A DNA stretch of 64,000 nucleotides from Lachnoclostridium phytofermentans ISDg (lineage in GTDB: Bacteria; Bacillota; Clostridia; Lachnospirales; Lachnospiraceae), in the NCBI RefSeq assembly GCF_000018685.1, contig NC_010001.1, positions 822,001 to 886,000 on the forward strand, given 5' to 3'. The translations under genes were made by a program, and so were the position numbers. The notes under the pieces are model-generated. The model was not told where the DNA came from. It saw nothing but the letters and a program-made list of their open reading frames with translations, and made no database searches. Of the stretch, positions 1-8,290 are shown piece by piece. Positions within the stretch are counted from its first letter, which is position 1. Each line of letters opens with the position of its first letter.

Positions 1-993
1 ACATCCAAGAGTCTCTACGGCGGTTAACTTACGGATCACCGCATTTTTCTTACTCATATTGGTAACACCAATACTGAGAACAATGGTAACAACAGTGGCA
101 AGTCCTTCAGGAATAGCAGCAACAGCCAAACTTACTGCAACCATAAAGGTATTTAAGGCAACCTCACCATTAATTGTTTCAGCAGTTAATAAACTAAATC
201 CGAAAATGAATACACAAATACCAACTACAAGTATGGTCAAGATTTTACTTAATTGTGCCAATTTAATTTGTAATGGTGTACGCCCTTCTTTTGCATTAGC
301 AAGTGCATCTGCAATCTTACCCATTTCTGTGTCCATGCCGTTTGCAGTGATAACCGCAGTACCACGGCCATATACGACAACACTACCCATATAGACCATA
401 TTTTTTCTATCACCAAGAGGGATATCTTTCTCTTTTCCAAGAGTTAATTGCTCGATTTTTTTGTTTACTGGGACACTTTCTCCAGTAAGAGCAGCTTCTT
501 CCACTTTAAGGCTAGCACTCTCTAATAATCTTGCATCTGCAGGAATTGCATCGCCTGCCTCAAGTAGAATTACATCGCCTACAACTAGATCTTCACTTTT
601 AATGCTTTGTATCACACCATCCCGAAGAACTTTGCTTGTTGCAGCTGCCATTTCTTGAAGGGCTTCAATTGCTTTTTCAGCCTTACTTTCTTGTGTTACT
701 CCTAGGATTGCATTAATAATTACTACCGCAAGAATAATTAATACATCAGCGAAGGATTCGTGTGCATAGGCAGCAGTGATACCAGAAATAGTTGCTGCAC
801 ACAACAGGATAATTGTCATAGGATCTTTCATTTGGAAAAAGAATCTAGTAATCAGTGATTCTTTCTCCGCTTCTTTTAATTTGTTCTTACCGTTTTTTAA
901 AAGCCGTTCTTCGCTTTCCTTTGATGTAAGACCAGTCGATTGACTCTTAATCTCTTTTAGTACATCATCAGTAGATTTTAAGTAATAGTTCAT
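1..993 (-). CDS. P-type calcium-type ATPase, N-terminal part (cut by window edge)
   Basis: This is the first 331 codons of a P-type cation pump, read on the minus strand from ATG at 993; the 3' end lies outside the window. It starts MNYYLKSTDDVLKEI and shows the N-terminal cation-ATPase domain, two hydrophobic segments near residues 57-95, the actuator loop with the TGES motif and the PEGL motif of M4. It breaks off at ...VETLGC, just before the expected DKTGT phosphorylation site. Order and motifs fit the SERCA/PMCA-like Ca2+ ATPases of Firmicutes. The yybP-ykoY riboswitch in its leader suggests that Mn2+ levels control it and that Mn2+ may be a substrate. The ion is inferred; family membership is secure. 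Confidence 0.9.
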   Translation of the reverse strand, partial: MNYYLKSTDDVLKEIKSQSTGLTSKESEERLLKNGKNKLKEAEKESLITRFFFQMKDPMTIILLCAATISGITAAYAHESFADVLIILAVVIINAILGVTQESKAEKAIEALQEMAAATSKVLRDGVIQSIKSEDLVVGDVILLEAGDAIPADARLLESASLKVEEAALTGESVPVNKKIEQLTLGKEKDIPLGDRKNMVYMGSVVVYGRGTAVITANGMDTEMGKIADALANAKEGRTPLQIKLAQLSKILTILVVGICVFIFGFSLLTAETINGEVALNTFMVAVSLAVAAIPEGLATVVTIVLSIGVTNMSKKNAVIRKLTAVETLGC

Positions 994-1291
994 TCAAATC
1001 TCCCTTTCTTATTTGTGTGATATCTACATAGCAATTAGATGAAATCGTATGTATTACCTTAAATTTAATCTTGGTGTAAACCATCAGTGAATTATAGCTG
1101 CACCATACTTATCCAAAGAGAAGTATTTATAACCGTGTTTTGCTTACAAAGAACATTGTATAGAAAGTAGAATTTGCTCAAAATAAATCATATGAAACAT
1201 TTTACATATTAGTTTAATGTAGAAACGTTTGATTTATTTAGAGAAAAATTTCTAATTACTATCTACTGGATAGTGTTGACCAACTATGCAA

Positions 1292-1335
1292 CAAAAAAAC
1301 TCATGTATAACTTAAAATAAAAGTTATACATGAGT
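1292..1335 (-). terminator. Rho-independent terminator of the Mn2+ riboswitch
   Basis: A perfect 15-bp stem (ACTCATGTATAACTT with its complement, 7-nt loop) is followed on the minus strand by seven T. It lies between the aptamer and the P-type ATPase start. Its 5' arm contains CATGTATA, which can instead pair with TATAGTG at the 5' side of the aptamer, so it is the regulated terminator of an expression platform. Confidence 0.85.
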
Positions 1336-1424
1336 CTCATTCTCTAAGGCAAGCCAGGCACGAAGCCATGATGTTGGAAATTGCCGCGTAAACAAATGTT
1401 TACGTGAATTACTCCCCCACTATA
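1336..1424 (-). ncRNA. yybP-ykoY (Mn2+) riboswitch aptamer
   Basis: On the minus strand the leader reads GTGGGGGAGTAA near 1409-1420, which contains the hallmark GGGGAGTA. A strong hairpin follows, then CAACATCATGGC-TTCG-GCCTGGC and a closing GAGAC near the 3' end. These are the conserved elements of the yybP-ykoY family, a Mn2+ sensor often found in front of P-type ATPase and Mn2+ exporter genes. The aptamer 3' strand runs into the terminator's 5' arm. Binding should therefore favour read-through (an ON switch). The family call is from remembered motifs, not a covariance search. Confidence 0.75.
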
Positions 1425-1481
1425 CTGGATATTGGATTAAATTTAATTTTGGTACAAATGGTAACCATTTGTTATAGACCT

Positions 1482-1509
1482 ATCATACCAGATTTTTTTG
1501 AATAATCAA
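1482..1509 (-). promoter_or_regulatory. SigA promoter of riboswitch/P-type ATPase transcript
   Basis: Minus strand: TTGATT (1509-1504), 16-bp spacer, TATGAT (1487-1482) with an upstream TG giving an extended -10. Transcription would start about 50 nt before the aptamer. Confidence 0.6.
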
Positions 1510-1691
1510 GCATTTTCATTATATTTTAATGTTAACTTAATAATACAACAAGTTTTTATTGTATTAAATCGGATTATTGCTTACACTAAAGTAGTGTGAA
1601 ATAGTAGACATTTCATACAAATTTCTGCCTGTGGCCAAATTTGCAGGTGTTAGTAGAATAATAGTTAGTATGCTTTAGGAGGATGATAGAT

Positions 1692-2708
1692 ATGATATAC
1701 CCATCATTATTAAAAAAAGGTGCTACGATTGGAGTAACAGCTTGTTCTGACGGAAAACCAGATGTTTTAGATGCAGTAAGACTTGATCATGCTAAAGTAC
1801 AGCTAGATAAGTTCGGTTATAAAGTTCTTGAGACTAAAAATACCAGAACTAGCTTTAAAAATCGTAGTTCTTCTGCTATGGAACGCAAGGAACAATTAGA
1901 AGAGTTGTTAGAAAATGACGAGGTGAAAGCAATCATAATGGTCTCTGGAGGAGATTATTTATTAGAGATGTTACCACTTCTTGACTATGATAAATTCGTA
2001 AAGAATCCAAAATGGTTACAGGGATATTCTGATCCAACGGGTCTTTTATATACTGTCACAGTTGGCTGCGATATTGCTACCGTGTATGGATGTAATTTTT
2101 CTGATTTTGGTATGGGGGAATGGCACCACTCCTTAGAGAATAATATAAAATTGTTACAAGGGGAGGCCGTGAAACAAGATAGTTTTGACTTCTACATGGA
2201 TGGATTTAAGAAGAAGGGAACAGGATATGAAGGATATGATTCTGACAAAGAGGTTTGCTGGAGAAATGCACGCGGTGAAGATGAGGTCTTAATAGAGGGA
2301 AGATTTCTTGGCGGATGCCTTGATGTGTTATTAAATCTTGTTGGAACAAAGTATGATAAAACGACTCAGTTTATAGAAAAATATAAAGAGGATGGAATCG
2401 TATGGTATCTAGAAAGCTTTAGTAGGGATTCCGAAGAATTATTTACTGGTCTATGGAATTTAAGAGAAGCTGGATGGTTTCAATATGCCAAGGGATTTGT
2501 TTTCGGTCGTCCTTGCTTTTTCGAAACGCACACAGATACCACATACGAAGAGGCTATCTTGTCTGTTTTAGAAGAGCTTAACGTACCAGTCATCTTTGAT
2601 GTGGATTTTGGACATAAACCACCCCGTATGGCAATCATCAATGGAGCGAAAGGGAAAGTTTATTGTAAAGGCAATTCAGGTTATATATATCAAGAAACAA
2701 AAGAGTAA
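1692..2708 (+). CDS. LD-carboxypeptidase family (S66) serine peptidase
   Basis: Member of the S66 peptidase family (LdcA/MccF), which cleaves L,D-peptide bonds of murein peptides or inactivates microcin-like amide conjugates. Visible marks are the N-terminal GATIGVTACS strand, the nucleophile-elbow motif GYSD near residue 113, a Glu in the WYLESFSRD segment and a C-terminal His in DFGHKPPR, together the Ser-Glu-His triad of the family. About 338 residues is normal for S66. I chose ATG 1692 because AGGAGG at 1677-1682 gives a 9-nt spacer; the in-frame ATG at 1683 touches that site. No signal peptide is seen, so it is probably cytoplasmic. It stands alone; murein recycling and antibiotic resistance cannot be told apart here. 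Confidence 0.85.
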   Translation: MIYPSLLKKGATIGVTACSDGKPDVLDAVRLDHAKVQLDKFGYKVLETKNTRTSFKNRSSSAMERKEQLEELLENDEVKAIIMVSGGDYLLEMLPLLDYDKFVKNPKWLQGYSDPTGLLYTVTVGCDIATVYGCNFSDFGMGEWHHSLENNIKLLQGEAVKQDSFDFYMDGFKKKGTGYEGYDSDKEVCWRNARGEDEVLIEGRFLGGCLDVLLNLVGTKYDKTTQFIEKYKEDGIVWYLESFSRDSEELFTGLWNLREAGWFQYAKGFVFGRPCFFETHTDTTYEEAILSVLEELNVPVIFDVDFGHKPPRMAIINGAKGKVYCKGNSGYIYQETKE

Positions 2709-2863
2709 GGGAAAAGATTAATCATTATATGTTATGGTATTTTTGTTTATTGTGGGTATTAAAGAGAGTACTTTAGTATTATAGAAATATCTTGATATTC
2801 CAATTTTTAGTGATATAATCGAGTAAGATAGATATAAATGGTAAAATATCAATTATGGTGATA

Positions 2864-2935
2864 TAAATACCAAAAAAGATAACAAAAAAGATACCAATAA
2901 AGATACCAATAAAGATACCAATAAAAATACCAATT
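2864..2935 (+). repeat. 12-bp imperfect tandem repeat
   Basis: About five to six imperfect copies of a unit close to AAGATACCAATA lie just before the broken ferredoxin-type gene. A related A+T-rich motif (ATATCAATAAA) recurs at 3430-3485 behind that gene. The remaining sequence between 2709 and 2951 shows nothing else I recognise. Confidence 0.7.
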
Positions 2936-2951
2936 ATAATGGGGTCATAAA

Positions 2952-3424
2952 GTGAATGAGTTAATTTCTGAGTTAAATTCCCGTGGTGTTAATTTTATAA
3001 GGGGAGTTGATATATCAATGCTCTCGAAAAAGGAAAATAGAGGGTACTATGTTGCTATTCTATTAGGTATAGTTCTAAGACCTGACTATATCATTCGTAT
3101 ATCAAAAGAAAATATAGCGGACCATTCCGAGTTTGGAGTAAAGGAGCATCTTGCTCTCAGGAATACGGAAGTGCATTTTGCATGAGTACCATTTTGACGA
3201 ATGCCCCGTTCCCTACTGAAAATAGACCATTTATAATGCCTAAATGTGATGAATGTACTGTTTGTAAGGACATATGCCCAACAGGTGTTATACATGGCTC
3301 TATATGGCAACCAGGCATGAATAGAGATTCTATAGTTGATGTGTACCACTGCGATGGATGCTTAAAATGTTTAGTTCATTGCCCCTGGACTCAAAAGTAT
3401 ATGAAAAATATTATTGCTAAATAA
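2952..3424 (+). pseudogene. 4Fe-4S double-cluster protein (epoxyqueuosine reductase-like), internal deletion and frameshift
   Basis: Two pieces of one family lie here in different frames. Positions 2952-3152 encode an N-terminal piece (MNELISELNSRGVNF...FGVKEHLA). From about 3161 another frame reads EYGSAFCMSTILTNAPFP and then two ferredoxin-like motifs, CDECTVCKDICP and CDGCLKCLVHCPW, each with four Cys. In family members known to me, these pieces are joined by roughly 60-70 residues including a helical GxGWIGK segment, which is missing. The second piece could in principle start at ATG 3182, overlapping the first stop as ATGA, but that start lies inside the conserved fold. I read this as a gene inactivated by an out-of-frame deletion near 3150-3161. 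The alternative is a divergent split protein. Confidence 0.75.
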
Positions 3425-3694
3425 TGTAAGATATCAATAAAAATAAAATATCAATAAATAAGAGATCAGTAAATAAAATATCATTCAAAATACAAATTAC
3501 ATAATTTCAATCATATAATTTTATTATTTAGAAGTACCATCTGATCTTGGTACAGATTTCGTACGCGAAAAATTAATATGATGTAAAAAAGTACCAATGT
3601 GGATACGCATGGTATGCAACATAAGAATTGCCTAGAGTATCGATGGCTTAATTATGAAAAGTATGAAACTTTTGAAAGGAGATTCTTCTTTGAT

Positions 3695-6028
3695 ATGAAG
3701 GAGGAGAGAGAAAATTCCGTACTACGAAAGCTAAAAAAAGCTAGCTACAAGGTTGTTAAAACGGTTCAGAAATATTGTAAATTAAGGGATACAGCTCCTT
3801 CCGAAAAAAACTATACCAAAGATGAATACAGCAGAACAATGGATTCTACCAGTGAAACGACAAATCAGGATTCAAGTAATAAAGTTAGTCATTCCTCAGA
3901 TAACAAAGATAATGGAAAGAAGAATCGTTACTATTGGAATTTACTTAAAGATAGTATGAGAGAAGAGCTTAAAAATAAAGGTATCCTCTCAATGCTTTAT
4001 TTTCCATGCTTATTTGTATATTTAGAGTTATGTTTTCATCTTTTAGTCTTTAAGAAAATAGATAGTAACATCATATATCCAATGTTTATGGGCATTGCTA
4101 TGGGATTTATTCTAACAGCAGCAACAAGCATATGGAAAGAAAAAATAAATCGTATACTCACTATAGTCTTAACTGTAATCACCAGTATATGGTTTAGTGT
4201 TCAGCTGGTATACGGGCATATTTTTCGAACATTCTTATCACTTTATAGTGTCGGAGAAAATGGTGGTGATGTGCTAGAATTTTGGAGAGAAGCTTTGAAT
4301 GGAATTCTTGCTAAATTACCAGGTATTTTTATTTTATTACTTCCGATTCCAGTATTAATAATACTAATAAAAAGAGTATCCTTCCAAGAGAAAAGACATC
4401 CTTTATTTGCGGGAGTTCAGATTCTATCGGGGATTGGATGCTATTTGACATTCTTACTATTTCTTTTACTTCCAGGGAAAATGCCACATACTCCATATGA
4501 TTTATACCACATCGACTTTAATCAAGACCTAGGAATAGAAAAAATCGGACTAGTAACGGCAACATGTTTTGACATACGAAATGTAGTATTTGGGGCTCCA
4601 GATTTTAAGATGGGCGGAGATGTGTTAGCATCGGTGGATTTGCCAAAGGTAACGATTACACTGTCTCCGACAAAAGCACCGACATCGAATAAGGATGTGA
4701 AGTCAGCATCAACTGGAAACTCACCGACTCCGTCGCCACTTCCAACCCCTACTCCAATAGATACTTCACCGAATGTTGTTAATATAGATTTTACAAAGCT
4801 TGCGGAAGGAGAAAATGATGTATCAATTAAAAATCTTCATCAGTATTTCTCAACGGTAACACCAACGAATAAAAATGAGTACACGGGTATGTTTGAAGGT
4901 TATAATCTGATATTTCTTACTGCGGAAGGATTTTCACCTTGGGCGGTAGATCCAGTTGTAACTCCTACTCTTTATAAACTGACACATTCAGGATTTGTAT
5001 TCGAAAATTTTTATACACCGATTTGGTGGACTAGTACAAGCGATGGTGAATTTGTTGCTTGCACCGGGTTAATACCAAATGGGACGAATAGTTTTACGAA
5101 GTCAGCTAAGGGTGATATGCCGTTATGTTTGGGTTGGCAGTTTAAAGAGCTTGGTTATAGTACGAGAGCATACCATGATCATAGTTATAAATATTATAAT
5201 AGAAATTTATCGCATCCTAATATGGGATATGATTATAAAGGCGCGAATGGTGGCGGATTAGAAGTGAAACCTACGTGGCCGGAGTCTGATCTTGAGATGA
5301 TGCAGGTTACCTTACCAGAATATATTAAGGATGAGAAATTTCACACATATTATATGACTGTTAGTGGTCATATGGAATATAACTTTTTAGGGAACTCAAT
5401 GTCTGCCAAGAACAGAAGTTATGTGGAAGGCTTGCCATATTCTGATGATTGTAAGGCTTATATTGCTTGTAATAAAGAACTTGATTTAGCACTGGAGTAT
5501 TTGATAAATAGCTTAGATAAAGCTGGAGTTTTAGATAAAACAGTGATTGTTATGAGTGCAGACCATTATCCATATGGACTTACCATGGATGAAATTAACG
5601 AACTTGCAGGTCATAAGGTAGATGAAAATTTTGAATTATATAAAAATAATTTAATTTTGTGGAATTCTAAGATAAAAGAGCCGATTGTTGTGGATAAGTT
5701 CTGTTCAAGTCTTGATATTATGCCAACGATAAATAATTTATTCGGAATTCCTTATGATTCTAGATTATTTATGGGGCAAGATATACTCTCCGATGCACCG
5801 GCACTTGTTATGATGTCAAATCAGAGTTTTATAACAGATCATATTAGGTATAACTCAAAAACTGGAGAAGTAGTAAAGCTTGATGATGAGGAATTACCAG
5901 AGAACTATGTAAAGGCATATGTCAACATAGTACGAAACAAATTTAATGTATCCGGAAGCATGATAAAAAACAATTATTATCATAGTATCCTGAAATACCT
6001 TAATTTGGAGACCTATGATAAAAAATAA
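3695..6028 (+). CDS. LTA synthase-like membrane sulfatase (alkaline phosphatase superfamily)
   Basis: Polytopic membrane protein with an extracytoplasmic sulfatase-fold domain, of the family that polymerises glycerol phosphate on lipoteichoic acid or transfers phosphoglycerol. Five hydrophobic segments occupy roughly residues 95-265. A Ser/Thr/Pro-rich linker follows (SPTPSPLPTPTP), then the catalytic domain: FLTAEGFSPW, the presumed catalytic Thr in TSTSDGEF (about residue 448), the metal-binding SADHYPYG, and a C-terminal DIMPTINNLFG. The frame is open back to ATG 3599, but the ATG at 3695 follows AAAGGAG (spacer 13) and gives a cleaner Lys-rich N-terminus; the start is uncertain. It is a single gene, so substrate specificity is not shown. 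The linker and the size (about 777 residues) make it larger than classical LtaS (about 640). Confidence 0.85.
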   Translation: MKEERENSVLRKLKKASYKVVKTVQKYCKLRDTAPSEKNYTKDEYSRTMDSTSETTNQDSSNKVSHSSDNKDNGKKNRYYWNLLKDSMREELKNKGILSMLYFPCLFVYLELCFHLLVFKKIDSNIIYPMFMGIAMGFILTAATSIWKEKINRILTIVLTVITSIWFSVQLVYGHIFRTFLSLYSVGENGGDVLEFWREALNGILAKLPGIFILLLPIPVLIILIKRVSFQEKRHPLFAGVQILSGIGCYLTFLLFLLLPGKMPHTPYDLYHIDFNQDLGIEKIGLVTATCFDIRNVVFGAPDFKMGGDVLASVDLPKVTITLSPTKAPTSNKDVKSASTGNSPTPSPLPTPTPIDTSPNVVNIDFTKLAEGENDVSIKNLHQYFSTVTPTNKNEYTGMFEGYNLIFLTAEGFSPWAVDPVVTPTLYKLTHSGFVFENFYTPIWWTSTSDGEFVACTGLIPNGTNSFTKSAKGDMPLCLGWQFKELGYSTRAYHDHSYKYYNRNLSHPNMGYDYKGANGGGLEVKPTWPESDLEMMQVTLPEYIKDEKFHTYYMTVSGHMEYNFLGNSMSAKNRSYVEGLPYSDDCKAYIACNKELDLALEYLINSLDKAGVLDKTVIVMSADHYPYGLTMDEINELAGHKVDENFELYKNNLILWNSKIKEPIVVDKFCSSLDIMPTINNLFGIPYDSRLFMGQDILSDAPALVMMSNQSFITDHIRYNSKTGEVVKLDDEELPENYVKAYVNIVRNKFNVSGSMIKNNYYHSILKYLNLETYDKK

Positions 6029-6036
6029 ATACCCCC

Positions 6037-6065
6037 TTGCAACGCTACAATATTCATGATATGAT
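6037..6065 (+). promoter_or_regulatory. Promoter of the T-box/aspS-gatCAB operon
   Basis: TTGCAA (6037-6042), 17-bp spacer, TATGAT (6060-6065). The predicted start near 6072 coincides with the beginning of the T-box leader. Confidence 0.65.
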
Positions 6066-6071
6066 AAGGCA

Positions 6072-6426
6072 TCATTTTATATGATGAAAGGCAATGAAGG
6101 AGACTTTAGTACACAGATGTGTTTAGCGACAGGAATGATACGTCACCGACTGAGAGCGTGTCTTTGACTCTATGTGTATTACGGAACACTCTGGAGCTCG
6201 TGAATTGAATCGATATCGGTCGGTAGTAGGTTCATGCGTCGCACGCGTTAAGTGTCAAGAGTGGAGAAGCAAGGTGTTTCTCAACGTGGGTGGTACCGCG
6301 GGAATCTTTGGGCAATTATGTGGCTTGTGATTTTTATAAAGTCTGCTTGCCTTATGTACATAGAATTCTCGTCCCGGAATAATTGTATCGTGATTTTTCA
6401 CGAGCATTTGTTCCGGGACTTTTTTA
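6072..6426 (+). ncRNA. T-box riboswitch, probable Asn specifier
   Basis: Leader with all main T-box parts: AGTA loop-E motif in Stem I (near 6108), the distal-loop region GGAATGAT, and the T-box sequence TGGTACCGCGG at 6291-6301. It ends in a terminator with arms GTCCCGGAA and TTCCGGGAC plus T tract (6371-6426). Aligning the 3' side of Stem I with the B. subtilis glyQS specifier loop places AAC at 6185-6187, followed by A and a CTCT strand that pairs with GGAG before AGTA. AAC is an Asn codon, so uncharged tRNA-Asn would switch on the downstream genes. The T-box call is secure; the specifier reading is a manual alignment. Confidence 0.93.
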
Positions 6427-6527
6427 TTTATAAGAAATTAATCAGTAATTACTTGTAAATGTACCTTTTTTAGGTGAAAAAGTTTCCTGGAACAAGGAAA
6501 AAATAATCTAGAAAAGGAGAAAACAGT

Positions 6528-7865
6528 ATGCAATTTGTAACAGGTAAGAAAGAAGAAAAAACAGTTTTATTAAGCGAGATCATTTCTGGAAATTATACTC
6601 ACAAATCCGTTGTATTGCGCGGTTTCGTTCACACCGTACGTGATATGAGTGAATTTTCGTTTCTTGTAATTCGAACCTTTGAGGGAATTATACAGTGTGT
6701 TACTTCAACAGAAGTTACAAAAGATGTAGTTGCCTCACTGAAAGAAGGCATGACGGTAGAAGTACAGGGTGAGGTGCATGAGGAATTAAGAGCACCAAAT
6801 GGTTATGAAATTATCTTAACAAGATTATTAATATTATCTGAGCCAGCGAAAGATAGTACTATGCCATTACCAATCTCTAAGTGGAAATTAAATACTTCGC
6901 TTGAGGCAAAGCTATCCTTAAGACCAATCGCTCTTCGTAACATAAGGGAGAGGGCAATCTTTAAAATCCAAGAAGGTATCGTAAGAGGTTTTCGTGATTT
7001 CTTATTCTCGGAGCACTTTACTGAAGTTAGAACACCTAAGATTGTTGCAGGAAATGCGGAAGGTGGTGCGAATGTTTTTAAACTAGAGTACTTTGGTAAA
7101 AAAGCATTCCTAGCACAAAGTCCTCAGTTTTACAAACAGACAATGGTGGGTGTTTACGATAGAGTTTTTGAAGCAGCACCAGTATTTCGTGCAGAAAAAC
7201 ATAATACTACGAGACACTTAAATGAATATACAAGTCTTGATTTTGAGATGGGATATATTGATTCCTTTGAAGATATTATGAACATGGAAACTGCAATGTT
7301 GACTTTTATCTTTGAATTACTTTCTAAAGATTATAAGAAAGAATGCGAAATCTTAGGGATCAACTTACCAAAAACAGATAAGATTCCAGCGGTACGTTTT
7401 GATGAGGCAAAGCAGTTGGTTTCCGAGAAATATGACCGAAAAATAAAAAATCCGTTTGACTTAGAACCGGAAGAAGAAGTTTTAATTGGACGTTATTTTA
7501 AAGAAGAATATGATTCTGACTTTGTATTTGTCACTCATTATCCTTCAAAGAAACGACCATTTTATGCGATGGATGATCCAAGCGATAAAAGGTTTACTTT
7601 AAGTTTTGATTTATTGTTTAAAGGAATGGAGATTACTACTGGTGGTCAAAGGATTCATAATTATGAAGAACAGGTAGCAAAGATGAAAGACCGTGGTATG
7701 AATATAGAGGACTTCGAACACTACCTTATGATTCATAAACATGGAATGCCGCCACATGGAGGGTTAGGAATTGGGTTAGAGCGTTTGACGATGCGCTTAC
7801 TAGAGGAAGCCAATGTAAGAGAAACATCGTTATTTCCTAGAGATGTATCACGACTTGAACCATAA
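6528..7865 (+). CDS. aspS: Aspartyl-tRNA synthetase, archaeal/non-discriminating type
   Basis: Class IIb aminoacyl-tRNA synthetase of the short archaeal type (445 residues, no bacterial GAD insertion). An OB-fold anticodon-binding domain covers about residues 1-105, class II motif 2 is FRAEKHNTTRH (220-230), and motif 3 is GIGLER (about 414-419). The start has AAAAGGAG 9 nt upstream. Its position behind an Asn-type T-box and before gatCAB strongly suggests a non-discriminating AspRS that also charges tRNA-Asn with Asp, which GatCAB then amidates to Asn-tRNA-Asn. The protein could be mistaken for AsnRS, but the context and archaeal AspRS-like architecture favour AspRS. Confidence 0.9.
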   Translation: MQFVTGKKEEKTVLLSEIISGNYTHKSVVLRGFVHTVRDMSEFSFLVIRTFEGIIQCVTSTEVTKDVVASLKEGMTVEVQGEVHEELRAPNGYEIILTRLLILSEPAKDSTMPLPISKWKLNTSLEAKLSLRPIALRNIRERAIFKIQEGIVRGFRDFLFSEHFTEVRTPKIVAGNAEGGANVFKLEYFGKKAFLAQSPQFYKQTMVGVYDRVFEAAPVFRAEKHNTTRHLNEYTSLDFEMGYIDSFEDIMNMETAMLTFIFELLSKDYKKECEILGINLPKTDKIPAVRFDEAKQLVSEKYDRKIKNPFDLEPEEEVLIGRYFKEEYDSDFVFVTHYPSKKRPFYAMDDPSDKRFTLSFDLLFKGMEITTGGQRIHNYEEQVAKMKDRGMNIEDFEHYLMIHKHGMPPHGGLGIGLERLTMRLLEEANVRETSLFPRDVSRLEP

Positions 7866-7956
7866 ATAAATTCTCCAAATGATAAAACTAAGATCCAATA
7901 AGAAAATAAAATGTTAATTTCATAGAATGCAATTTGTTATAAGAAGGGAGTATCAC

Positions 7957-8244
7957 ATGGATATCACTGATCAAACCATAGAATATGTTTCAACATTAGC
8001 AAAGCTTAGTTTACAACCAGAAGAAAAAGAAAAGGCGAAGAAAGATCTTGGTAATATTTTAGGATACATTGATAAAATGAAGGAATTAAATACAGATGGA
8101 ATAGAACCAATGTCACATGTACTTCCTATGAAGAATGTATTTCGTGAAGATGTGGTTACGAATGAAGAGAACCGCGAAGAACTTCTTAAGAATGCACCAA
8201 AACAAATGGATGGTTGTTTTATGGTTCCAAAGACCGTAGATTAG
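7957..8244 (+). CDS. gatC: Asp/Glu-tRNA amidotransferase subunit C
   Basis: Small subunit (95 residues) that ties GatA to GatB in the tRNA-dependent amidotransferase. It shows the GatC pattern: an N-terminal helix with [10 protein letters not shown], a middle helix [18 protein letters not shown] and a C-terminal [14 protein letters not shown]...[11 protein letters not shown] 7957 follows AAGAAGGGAG with a good spacer; an upstream in-frame ATG (7927) has no ribosome site. It is the second gene of the aspS-gatCAB operon. Confidence 0.93.
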
Positions 8245-8290
8245 TGTATTGTTTTGAAAATAAGACAAAAGCACAGAAATGAGGGAAAAC

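Noticed and set aside
59..658. Plus-strand open frames at the left edge
   Set aside because: They are antisense shadows of the P-type ATPase gene, which is clear on the minus strand.
2864..2935. CRISPR-like array
   Set aside because: The units are 12 bp, directly joined and without unique spacers; it is a simple tandem repeat.
6252..6458. Open frame of 68 codons inside the aspS leader
   Set aside because: It runs through the T-box antiterminator and terminator, whose conserved bases explain the sequence.
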